NCBI GenBank assembly: GCA_937960725.1
Contig: CALGOY010000295.1
Span: 1-7,705 of the forward strand
Length of the DNA stretch: 7,705 nucleotides
Direction of reading: 5' to 3'
Origin: an uncultured Bacillota bacterium
Lineage (GTDB): Bacteria > Bacillota > Clostridia > Caldicoprobacterales > UBA3941
Part shown: positions 1 through 5,818 of the stretch, piece by piece
Numbering within the stretch: position 1 is the first letter of the stretch
How the letters are laid out: each line of letters opens with the position of its first letter
The notes under the pieces: model-generated
What the model was told of the DNA's origin: nothing
Seen by the model: only the letters and a program-made list of their open reading frames with translations
Database searches by the model: none
Position numbers and translations under genes: made by a program

Positions 1-87
1 GGGAAAGTTTCAACCCTCTCATAGCCCCCCAGAATTATATACTAAACCTGCCTCTCATTTATTTATCAATCCTTTACGCTTTTCAAT

Positions 88-1401
88 TCATGAAACCTTT
101 TCATTCAGCCTTATCCTATTCTCCCTGTCACTTTTAAATCTATAGATTCTAGAAGGTCGATGATAAAACAAAGCTGTTGCCAGAATACCTAACAGCGATA
201 ATCCAATACTCAAAACGAAGGGCAGTGTCCTCGAAATATCACTTAAAAGCCCCCCTATATACCCAAAGGGCACGCTCACTAGCATTACCGCCGTCTGAAG
301 TAAGGCCATAACCCCTGAACGCTCCACTGGATCAGCATGAATTGCAACCAAGGATTCTCTAAGCGTATTTAGAACAGCTCCACCTAGCGCTTCAAAAGCT
401 AATGAAATTAATAACACTGCATATCCCCATACATCAGCTTTTGTAATTGAAATTAATAATATATAACCAACAATAGAGCTTAAGAACCCCCCATACAGCG
501 GCCATTTCAGGTCCGTTTGCTTAATTTTTGAAATAACTGTAAAGAAAAGAACAATTGAAAGTATACTGCGTATCATTGGGAATATGGGCAATAATGTATC
601 AGGAACACCGATACGGCGGGACACTATAATTTGCCAGAAGGTCATCCCTAGCATAGTCACAATCTCCACCAATATACTAATAATTATTGCAAATATTGTG
701 CCTCGAGAGTTTAGTATCTTCCGTACTGTACTTTTATAACCGGATAACATTTCAGCCCATGACTTATCACGGCATGCTTCACGTTTGATTTTTCCAACAC
801 CTGTTTCTGTTGAAAATTTATACAGAATTAATATCTTTGCAGTCATAATAATAAAAGCATTGATATAGAGTATTCGCAGAGCTGGCACCAGTGTAAGCTT
901 TGCCACTAAGATTGATGATATTGGTGCAAATAAAGCTGAGAGATTGCCGCAGATTATAACCCATGAATATATATGGGTTATTTTATCCTTGGGAGCATCC
1001 TCTACCAGCAAACAATCCCATGATACTGTTGGTATCTTCATCATTCCATTAAGTATTGCAGCTACGGCAAAGAACCAAAATCCCTGGCTGGATGCCCATA
1101 TAAGGCACGGAATACTCCATGCTAAAAAATCAAATATAGCTGTACTCTTCCTACGTCCCAATTTATCGACAATAGTACCTGATAAAAACGCAAAGATCGT
1201 CTGAGAAAACATATAAATTGAAGTGATAATCCCCACCTGCACATCGTTCATGCCAAGTGCAAGCATATATACCGTTGCATAAGGCAGGCACAGATTCATG
1301 GAAAGGCCCCATAGAGGCTCCGTATAAACACAGGCACGGGGATTTCCACGCAGTTCCACGAGAGTACGAATCAGTTTGTTTTTTAGCAATATGCTTCTCA
1401 T
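88..1401 (-). CDS. MFS transporter, substrate unknown
   Basis: This 437-residue integral membrane protein has the size and layout of a 12-helix major facilitator superfamily permease, which moves small solutes across the cytoplasmic membrane, usually coupled to an ion gradient. A family signature (motif A) is visible at residues 75-85, GTIVDKLGRRK, in the loop after the second helix. A long charged central loop around residues 200-230 separates the two six-helix halves. The ATG start at 1401 is preceded by AAAGGA at a 9-base distance. The gene stands alone: a terminator upstream at 1530-1558 isolates it from the DUF2935 gene. The substrate cannot be deduced; drug or metabolite efflux is a plausible guess only. 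The family call is firm, the function open. Confidence 0.9.
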   Translation of the reverse strand: MRSILLKNKLIRTLVELRGNPRACVYTEPLWGLSMNLCLPYATVYMLALGMNDVQVGIITSIYMFSQTIFAFLSGTIVDKLGRRKSTAIFDFLAWSIPCLIWASSQGFWFFAVAAILNGMMKIPTVSWDCLLVEDAPKDKITHIYSWVIICGNLSALFAPISSILVAKLTLVPALRILYINAFIIMTAKILILYKFSTETGVGKIKREACRDKSWAEMLSGYKSTVRKILNSRGTIFAIIISILVEIVTMLGMTFWQIIVSRRIGVPDTLLPIFPMIRSILSIVLFFTVISKIKQTDLKWPLYGGFLSSIVGYILLISITKADVWGYAVLLISLAFEALGGAVLNTLRESLVAIHADPVERSGVMALLQTAVMLVSVPFGYIGGLLSDISRTLPFVLSIGLSLLGILATALFYHRPSRIYRFKSDRENRIRLNEKVS

Positions 1402-1705
1402 TTAACCTATTCCTTTCTAAGTAAATTAAGCCAAAGATGTTTACATTTTGTCACACAGTAATTTATTTTACTATAAAAAAAACAAAATGGCTAGTGTATC
1501 TTAACGCTATTATTTTGTTGATTTGCAATAAAAAAAGAGCCATCTATATAGTGGCTCTCTTAGTATAGAGTATATATCCACATATCCTTCAGTCGCATCT
1601 ACCCTAATATTTGAGTCTAACAACTATTGTCACAAATTCCTTATCTTCTTACAGAAGACAGGTATATTCACATTTAATGCCCATATAACAGATTGAGATA
1701 AGTAG
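1402..1705. other. Intergenic region, no gene
   Basis: This 304-base gap lies between two minus-strand genes. It holds the ribosome binding site of the MFS gene (AAAGGA near 1411-1416), the terminator of the DUF2935 gene (1530-1558), and a small hairpin with 6-base arms TCTTCT/AGAAGA at 1644-1658 that has no T-run. The only minus-strand reading frames I noticed are 11-12 codons long and lack a convincing ribosome binding site. I could not find a good -35/-10 pair for the MFS gene, although its promoter must lie here if the terminator is efficient. Confidence 0.6.
1530..1558 (-). terminator. Intrinsic terminator of the DUF2935 gene
   Basis: Read on the minus strand, a hairpin with perfect 7-base arms AGAGCCA/TGGCTCT (plus-strand 1536-1542 and 1552-1558) is followed directly by a run of seven T (plus-strand A run at 1530-1536). 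The loop can form a few more weak pairs. It lies about 150 bases after the stop of the DUF2935 gene and before the MFS gene, so it should separate the two transcripts. On the plus strand no T-run follows the stem, so it acts in one direction. Confidence 0.8.
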
Positions 1706-2630
1706 CTACATGCTCATAGCTTTTAGAATTCTAATATAATGGTTTACTTCACGCAGTACATGGTCTCCAAGCAGGGGGTATGCAATTGCTTTTATTGAAC
1801 AATCTATTAAGCCTTTTGTACCCGTCGCTTTGAAATCCTTTAAGCTGTTTGCTGCCCTTAAACTTTCATCAGTAACACCTTCAAAATTCATTGCCTGTTC
1901 ATGGGCTGCAATTGCCTTCATAGTTAATTCATCAAACTCTTTGCCAAAGTTGTTTGCCGTAATTATTAAACGAACTTCTGTAGGATCAAGAAGACCTCGA
2001 ATGAATTTTGAATGCTCCGCCATGATCCGGTTCCAGAAAATTTCTTGCTCCAGCAAATCCCTTTCTGTGAGGATCTCTACTCGATTCTGCAGCCTAGTAA
2101 GCATTCTTAGATAGAATCTGGCTTCCCTTAGTATATGATCAATTAAAAGTGGATAATTTGTAGTAAATAATCTACAAGAGATTACACTATTCAGTATTTT
2201 AGTTTTAAACTGTGCCAATGCAGTGGTTAATCTTATTGCTTTCTCGTTCAGCATAAATACTCTTCGTTCCAATGCTGGGTTTAGCATATACCCCGAACTA
2301 CCCGGTGCTAGACTAGCTTCTTCCAATGTTAAATTGGAGTTAATTGGTATTCCGGTATAATATTGAGAAATCCGCTCCGCATCTAGTGTCAATGGTGTGA
2401 CTAATTCACCTGAAGCAATTACTTCGGGACTTATGACACCATTTGCCAGTGATACAGCCTCAGCCAGCAACATCTCAAATTGGATTTTGAGATTATCTGC
2501 TTCTTCAGCCAACCTTACGTCTTTCGCCGTAAAGCTACTCTCTAAAAAAAATTGAATGCTCCTTTGCAATCCGGGCAAAGAAAAGGTTAAGTTCCAGTGA
2601 TAACCGTATGTATTCCTCCCTTGTCAGCAT
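1706..2630 (-). CDS. DUF2935 family protein, frameshifted near its 5' end
   Basis: The gene encodes a protein of the DUF2935 family, common in Firmicutes and of unknown function; an all-helical, ferritin-like metal-binding fold is my inference. The true start is ATG at 2630, with AGGAGGGG (2637-2644) 6 bases upstream. That frame gives MLTREEYIRLSLELN and continues to an E-H pair at residues 24-25. After a run of eight T (plus-strand A run 2544-2551) it hits a stop at 2535-2537, making a 31-residue peptide. Removing one T joins it to the long downstream frame and gives 307 residues in family register. The product is an internal duplication: the E-H pair at 24-25 recurs at 205-206 (corrected numbering), and HILREARFYL near 165 recurs as HVLREVNHYI near 290. 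A TTG at 2578 opens the downstream frame but has no proper ribosome binding site and would lose the first E-H. Whether this is a mutation, slippage or a sequencing error is open. Confidence 0.85.
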
Positions 2631-2636
2631 TAAATT

Positions 2637-2644
2637 CCCCTCCT
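2637..2644 (-). promoter_or_regulatory. Ribosome binding site fixing the DUF2935 start
   Basis: AGGAGGGG on the minus strand lies 6 bases before ATG 2630. It is one of the strongest Shine-Dalgarno matches in the window. It shows that translation starts in the frame that is then interrupted by the T8 run, not at the TTG at 2578. Confidence 0.85.
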
Positions 2645-2800
2645 AATTTGCACAATGCTATTTTAATCAATGAAATCCAAGTTAGTAGCTACTCTTTCTT
2701 GTTTATTTTATGTCTATCTATCATGAAGGGTTACTAATATAATGCTGCCAGGGAGTAGTTGTTATTTGAAAGCAAGCATCACAAGCTTCAACTATGTGAA

Positions 2801-2818
2801 AAGTTTATAGCTAAACTT
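2801..2818 (-). terminator. Possible weak terminator hairpin after the hydrolase gene
   Basis: Perfect 7-base arms AAGTTTA/TAAACTT surround a 4-base loop, 8 bases beyond the hydrolase stop. On the minus strand only TTTT lies at the end of the stem, shared with the last stem bases. The stem is AT-rich and therefore weak. Termination here is possible but not convincing. Confidence 0.35.
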
Positions 2819-2825
2819 AAGTTAT

Positions 2826-3635
2826 TTAGCTTTCTATGAACCTTACTAATAAATCGTTAAATTCGTCCTTCTGCTCATAAAAAGAGCCATGCCCGGAAAA
2901 TTTAAATGGTACCAATCTAGAGTTTCGAATTATCCGTCGTTGTAGCTCTCCTAGCTGAAAAGGAACCACTTTATCATGAATACCATGAATGATTAATGTA
3001 GGTACATGAATAGCTTCCATATCAGCAAATAATACTTCGTTAATCCAAGTCTTTGCAATCTCTGCAGTCGCCCATCCTGCCGCCTGTAAACCTAACTGGA
3101 AGAACCAATCGGAAAACGCTTGCGATATGTGCTGAAAGAAAAATCTATCGCCAAAATCCCGAAGCATTTGAGGACGGTCATTATAAGTGTCCTCAATTAT
3201 CTGTAATACTGTTTCCTCATCAATACCATAAGGGAAATTAGGACGTTTAATTAAACTTGGAGCAGCAGCTGCAACAAGAACCAGTCTAGCCACTCCATAA
3301 CCTCTATGGCGCCTCATATATCTTATTGCTATTGCACCACCAGTCGAATGGCCAACCAGAGTAAAGTTATGTAAACCCAAAGCTTCCACCACACCTCTTA
3401 CATCGTCTGCCAAGGTATTATAATCATATCCACAAAACGACTTATCTGATTTACCAAAACCTCTTGTATCAATTCCAATGCATCGATAACCTAATCTAGG
3501 TAGCTTGTTAAACTGGTATTCGAACAGATTATGATTGCCTGGCCATCCGTGCAAAAACAAAATTGTCTTTTTAGATTCTGGATTTAAATCTTCAACGTAT
3601 ATATTAATATTATTCACATTAACATAGTAGCCCAT
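2826..3635 (-). CDS. Alpha/beta hydrolase
   Basis: This 269-residue cytoplasmic protein has the alpha/beta hydrolase fold of the haloperoxidase/esterase/epoxide-hydrolase type, which hydrolyses ester, epoxide or C-C bonds. Visible in order are the oxyanion-loop motif HGWPG (29-33), DTRGFGKSD (about 56-64), the nucleophile elbow GHSTGG with Ser97, a helical lid region (about 125-205), the acid HGIHDKVVP with Asp221, and the catalytic His249 in SGHGSF. The triad is complete, so an active enzyme is expected. ATG at 3635 is chosen because AGGAGG (3642-3647) precedes it by 6 bases. An in-frame ATG at 3677 adds 14 residues but has no ribosome binding site, and a likely -10 box lies within that extension. 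No signal peptide is seen. The substrate cannot be deduced. Confidence 0.9.
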   Translation of the reverse strand: MGYYVNVNNINIYVEDLNPESKKTILFLHGWPGNHNLFEYQFNKLPRLGYRCIGIDTRGFGKSDKSFCGYDYNTLADDVRGVVEALGLHNFTLVGHSTGGAIAIRYMRRHRGYGVARLVLVAAAAPSLIKRPNFPYGIDEETVLQIIEDTYNDRPQMLRDFGDRFFFQHISQAFSDWFFQLGLQAAGWATAEIAKTWINEVLFADMEAIHVPTLIIHGIHDKVVPFQLGELQRRIIRNSRLVPFKFSGHGSFYEQKDEFNDLLVRFIES

Positions 3636-3648
3636 ACTCTCCCTCCTC

Positions 3649-3678
3649 AATGAATATTTATAAATTATAATATTCATT
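3649..3678 (-). promoter_or_regulatory. Operator-like inverted repeat over the hydrolase -10 box
   Basis: Two perfect 10-base arms, AATGAATATT (3649-3658) and AATATTCATT (3669-3678), are separated by 10 bases. On the minus strand this element contains a perfect TATAAT (plus-strand 3664-3669) and ends one base before the hydrolase AGGAGG. A -35 box matching TTGACA is not evident at 17 bases. A smaller repeat, CATTAA/TTAATG (3675-3692), overlaps the outer arm. The geometry, two half-sites about 20 bases apart over the core promoter, is what a dimeric TetR- or MarR-type repressor would bind. That reading is inference. Confidence 0.5.
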
Positions 3679-3739
3679 AAGAGGGATTAATGTGATGCCA
3701 TTTAGCTTGCCAGTTCTCAGAAACACACCCTCGGCTTTT

Positions 3740-3789
3740 TGCATTAATTTATGCAGTAATTGACACAACAGCCTGATGCATCAGCCTGA
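3740..3789. repeat. Repeat cluster in the divergent spacer
   Basis: The spacer between the divergent hydrolase and LysM genes contains an imperfect palindrome TGCATTAATTTATGCA (3740-3755), a perfect 12-base palindrome CTGATGCATCAG (3773-3784), and two direct copies of CAGCCTGA (3769-3776 and 3782-3789) that overlap it. The copies start 13 bases apart. A binding site for a regulator of either gene is possible, but nothing identifies the protein. Confidence 0.4.
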
Positions 3790-3864
3790 ATAAGTGCTAT
3801 ATTTTATACAATAACTCAAGATTCGAGTTCCAATATAGGTTATTTCTTCATATTATAAGAATTG

Positions 3865-3870
3865 TATAAT
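3865..3870 (+). promoter_or_regulatory. Candidate -10 box of the LysM gene
   Basis: A perfect TATAAT lies 30 bases before the LysM start. No good TTGACA-like -35 is found 16-18 bases upstream. An alternative, CATATTATA at 3849-3857, fits the -10 pattern of the late sporulation sigma factor K (CATANNNTA), but its -35 region is also poor. Either could be right. The choice matters because it would tell whether the gene is sporulation-specific. Confidence 0.35.
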
Positions 3871-3900
3871 AATCAAATATTTTTATATGGAGGCTTTATT

Positions 3901-4476
3901 ATGTCTAGAATACAACAAATTCCAAGAATTCCAGCATCATGTTCTCCAGGATTTTTAGGGCATTACACTGTTCAACCTGGAGATACATTCTTCAATATTG
4001 CTCAAATGTTCAGGGTCAGGTTAGAAGCGCTTGCAGCAAATAATCCCCATATACCAAACCCCAATCTAATATTTCCTGGAGATGTACTCTGCGTTCCTGG
4101 CCTTATAAGCTATCCTTGTTGTGTTATTCTAAGATCTGTAGTGCGTCTACCTTTTGGTGCAGGTGGGGTGGCTTTTATTAGCTTCGCACCTCAAGGAGGC
4201 CAATCTGTAAGTATCACAGTAACATTGCCACAGCCACAAACATTCGGCAATTTCGATATATATGTAGGCGAAATATTAATCCCTAATATTGGAGGCTTCG
4301 GAGACCAATTGTCCCCAACTCCCCAGGATCCGCCAAACTGGTCAACCAGAATTGACATCCCTACTGCTGCACAAATTGCCCCAAACTCAAGAGTAGTAAT
4401 ACGTCCATCTAATTCAATAACCGGAACATCTGGTCTCGTTGTTTTAGAAGGGACTGTTCATTGCGTAAATTGTTAA
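3901..4476 (+). CDS. LysM domain protein, possible spore coat protein
   Basis: This is a 191-residue protein with one LysM domain at residues 21-65 (HYTVQPGDTFFNIAQMF, then NPNLIFPGDVLCVP). LysM binds N-acetylglucosamine-containing polymers such as peptidoglycan or chitin. There is no signal peptide or membrane helix. In spore-formers, leaderless LysM proteins are often assembled on the forespore surface from the mother cell (compare SafA), so a coat or cortex role is plausible but inferred. Residues 70-191 form a beta-rich, Gly/Pro/Asn-rich domain I do not recognise. Six cysteines are present (14, 64, 73, 74, 188, 191), including a CC pair and a terminal CVNC. ATG 3901 follows GGAGG (3889-3893) by 7 bases. 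A longer version from TTG 3862 would place the ribosome binding site inside the gene. It is the only plus-strand gene in the window. Confidence 0.85.
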   Translation: MSRIQQIPRIPASCSPGFLGHYTVQPGDTFFNIAQMFRVRLEALAANNPHIPNPNLIFPGDVLCVPGLISYPCCVILRSVVRLPFGAGGVAFISFAPQGGQSVSITVTLPQPQTFGNFDIYVGEILIPNIGGFGDQLSPTPQDPPNWSTRIDIPTAAQIAPNSRVVIRPSNSITGTSGLVVLEGTVHCVNC

Positions 4477-4506
4477 TCTTTATTCGAAATGAATTAATAT
4501 ATGGTT

Positions 4507-4542
4507 AAAACACAAAGGGCGAGAAGTTTTAGCTTCTCACCC
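4507..4542 (-). terminator. Intrinsic terminator of the membrane-protein operon
   Basis: Arms at 4517-4526 and 4533-4542 form a 10-base stem with a 6-base loop. On the minus strand the one imperfect position is a T-G wobble, so the RNA stem is complete, and it is followed by a T-rich tail (TTTGTGTTTT). On the plus strand that position is a C-A mismatch and no T-run follows. The hairpin therefore mainly serves the minus-strand operon ending at 4634, though it may weakly help end the convergent LysM transcript. Confidence 0.7.
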
Positions 4543-4633
4543 TCAATCATCGTATGTCATATAATTACATTCTTACAACTCGGATGTATTTGACAAAGAC
4601 AATCGGTAATACAGAAATATCATAAGACTTTGT

Positions 4634-5110
4634 TTAAAATCCATTAAATGAATCCATACCTGAATTCATATCCATACTGTGGTTCATACTATCATGAGCG
4701 AAGGTATCCGATGGATTGAAACCTGGTCCCTGTACATAACCACCATCATCGAAGGGCATAACTGACCTGAGTCCCTCCTCCATCGCCCATCGTGAGAAGT
4801 CTTGAAATTGTTGTTGATGCACCTGTTCAACATGCTGCAGATGATGGTGGAAGGTATGGAATTCATCAATTCCATGAAAACTAAAATCACCATTTAAAAT
4901 TCCTTCAAAGAAGCTCTGTGTTTCTGTAGACATATTAGATAAAAACTCTTTTCTTTCATCTTCTGACATATTAATTAGATTCTCCCTTATTTTGCTACTG
5001 AATTTCTTGTAGCTTTTCTTCATTTTATTTATTTTAGGCTGGTAATAAACATATAATCCCAAAGATACTGTTGCTCCAATTCCTAGTATCAATAGTGGTT
5101 CATACCACAT
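4634..5110 (-). CDS. Membrane-anchored His/Met-rich protein of unknown function
   Basis: I do not recognise a family for this 158-residue protein. One hydrophobic segment (about residues 5-23) is followed by a strongly basic stretch (KINKMKKSYKKFSSK), so by the positive-inside rule the bulk should be cytoplasmic. Residues 48-75 are acidic and helical. Then comes a His-rich part with H79, H85, H88-90, H93 and H98, an amphipathic stretch, and a low-complexity tail (about 125-158) rich in Gly, Asn, Ser, His and Met (H139, H144, M142, M146, M148, M152). Metal binding, for instance copper or nickel, is suggested by composition only. The start at 5110 has AGGAGG (5119-5124) 8 bases upstream. It begins 20 bases after the stop of the 157-residue membrane protein gene, so the two are very likely co-transcribed and translated as an operon. 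Confidence 0.75.
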   Translation of the reverse strand: MWYEPLLILGIGATVSLGLYVYYQPKINKMKKSYKKFSSKIRENLINMSEDERKEFLSNMSTETQSFFEGILNGDFSFHGIDEFHTFHHHLQHVEQVHQQQFQDFSRWAMEEGLRSVMPFDDGGYVQGPGFNPSDTFAHDSMNHSMDMNSGMDSFNGF

Positions 5111-5130
5111 TATATTTTCCTCCTTTTATA

Positions 5131-5604
5131 TTAACCTTTCAGGGGCTTTCTTAAAGCTATAATGATAAATGTTGCTATAAGAACAAGTATTGTAAATGCA
5201 AAACTAAACTCAATTAATTTTCTTGAAGCGTTAATAAAAATATCACTTGATGCTTCTGACGATCTTATCGATTTTAATATTAAATAATATATTACTATTC
5301 TAATACCCCTTTTTGATAAAGCATCCTTTTTTATGTAAGATGCTAACGGGCGATGGAATACTGAAAATTCCGTTTTTAATGCTAAATGAGTCCATACTAT
5401 GTTGACTACTAACGTAGTAAACCATAAAAATAAAAGAGTTAGATTGCTTGTAACCTTTTGATCAAACACTATCTTTAGAACAAGCCCGTTGGCTATACCA
5501 AGAATAAAAAACATGGGTATATACCGTAAAGCAATACCATCTATGAAACGAATAATATTCTTCAACTTAGTTGGAGTATCTATGTATTTTTCAGTTGCCG
5601 CCAT
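5131..5604 (-). CDS. Small integral membrane protein of unknown function
   Basis: This is a 157-residue protein with three clear hydrophobic segments at about residues 28-47, 55-76 and 131-150, plus a shorter hydrophobic stretch near 102-111. A Lys/Arg-rich loop lies between the second and third (about 85-115), and the C-terminus is basic (LRKPLKG). I recognise no catalytic motif or named domain. ATG 5604 is preceded by GGGAGA about 8 bases upstream, a moderate ribosome binding site. It is the first gene of a two-gene operon with the His/Met-rich anchored protein 20 bases downstream, and a readable promoter lies at 5681-5709. The two proteins may form a membrane complex, which is inference from gene order. 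Confidence 0.75.
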   Translation of the reverse strand: MAATEKYIDTPTKLKNIIRFIDGIALRYIPMFFILGIANGLVLKIVFDQKVTSNLTLLFLWFTTLVVNIVWTHLALKTEFSVFHRPLASYIKKDALSKRGIRIVIYYLILKSIRSSEASSDIFINASRKLIEFSFAFTILVLIATFIIIALRKPLKG

Positions 5605-5680
5605 ATTATTTCTCCCTATACCAGTAATATGATGAGTTATTTTTCCCCAAAAAAATAAAACTTCTTTTAATATTGCACTT

Positions 5681-5709
5681 AATATAGCCAGTTAAAATTA
5701 TATATTCAA
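5681..5709 (-). promoter_or_regulatory. Sigma-A-type promoter of the two-gene membrane operon
   Basis: On the minus strand TTGAAT (plus-strand 5704-5709) and TATATT (plus-strand 5681-5686) are separated by exactly 17 bases. They match the -35 consensus at 4 of 6 and the -10 at 5 of 6 positions. The predicted transcript would have a leader of about 70 bases before ATG 5604. This is the best promoter match I found in the window. Confidence 0.6.
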
Positions 5710-5725
5710 ATTCCGACTGGCTATA
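5683..5725. repeat. Perfect 10-base inverted repeat around the operon promoter
   Basis: TATAGCCAGT (5683-5692) and ACTGGCTATA (5716-5725) are perfect inverted copies separated by 23 bases. The left arm overlaps the -10 box and adjoining spacer, the right arm lies just upstream of the -35 box, so the arms bracket the promoter. No T-run follows on either strand, so a terminator is unlikely. A two-site operator is the better reading, though the protein is unknown. Confidence 0.5.
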
Positions 5726-5818
5726 AGCCTAATCCTATTATTCATAATTAGCTTATTCTAAAGCACCTTTTAAAATCTGTCTCTTTAGTCTTATAACTAA
5801 ATCTATCTGGGTATTAAA

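Noticed and set aside
1..22. A minus-strand ATG at 22 after a G-rich stretch, giving MRGLKLS to the window edge
   Set aside because: Only seven codons are visible and the G6 run before it is too close and too poor a ribosome binding site to call a gene start.
944..1204. 86-codon plus-strand open frame inside the MFS gene
   Set aside because: It is antisense to a well-supported gene, has no ribosome binding site and no recognisable domain.
1830..2114. 94-codon plus-strand open frame inside the DUF2935 gene
   Set aside because: It is an antisense shadow of the conserved coding sequence, with no ribosome binding site.
2684..2693. Palindrome AGTAGCTACT upstream of the DUF2935 gene
   Set aside because: A single 10-base palindrome in AT-rich spacer is not enough to call an operator.
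3053..3241. 62-codon plus-strand open frame inside the hydrolase gene
   Set aside because: It is antisense to a gene with a complete catalytic triad and resembles no protein I know.
4684..4893. 69-codon minus-strand frame overlapping the His/Met-rich protein
   Set aside because: It lies in another frame of the same strand, inside a gene with a strong ribosome binding site, and has none of its own.
5724..5801. Two weak hairpins (5724-5755 and 5784-5801) after the methyltransferase gene
   Set aside because: Both stems are AT-rich, one has a bulge, and neither has a T-run on the minus strand, so I do not call a terminator. Read-through towards the membrane operon remains possible.
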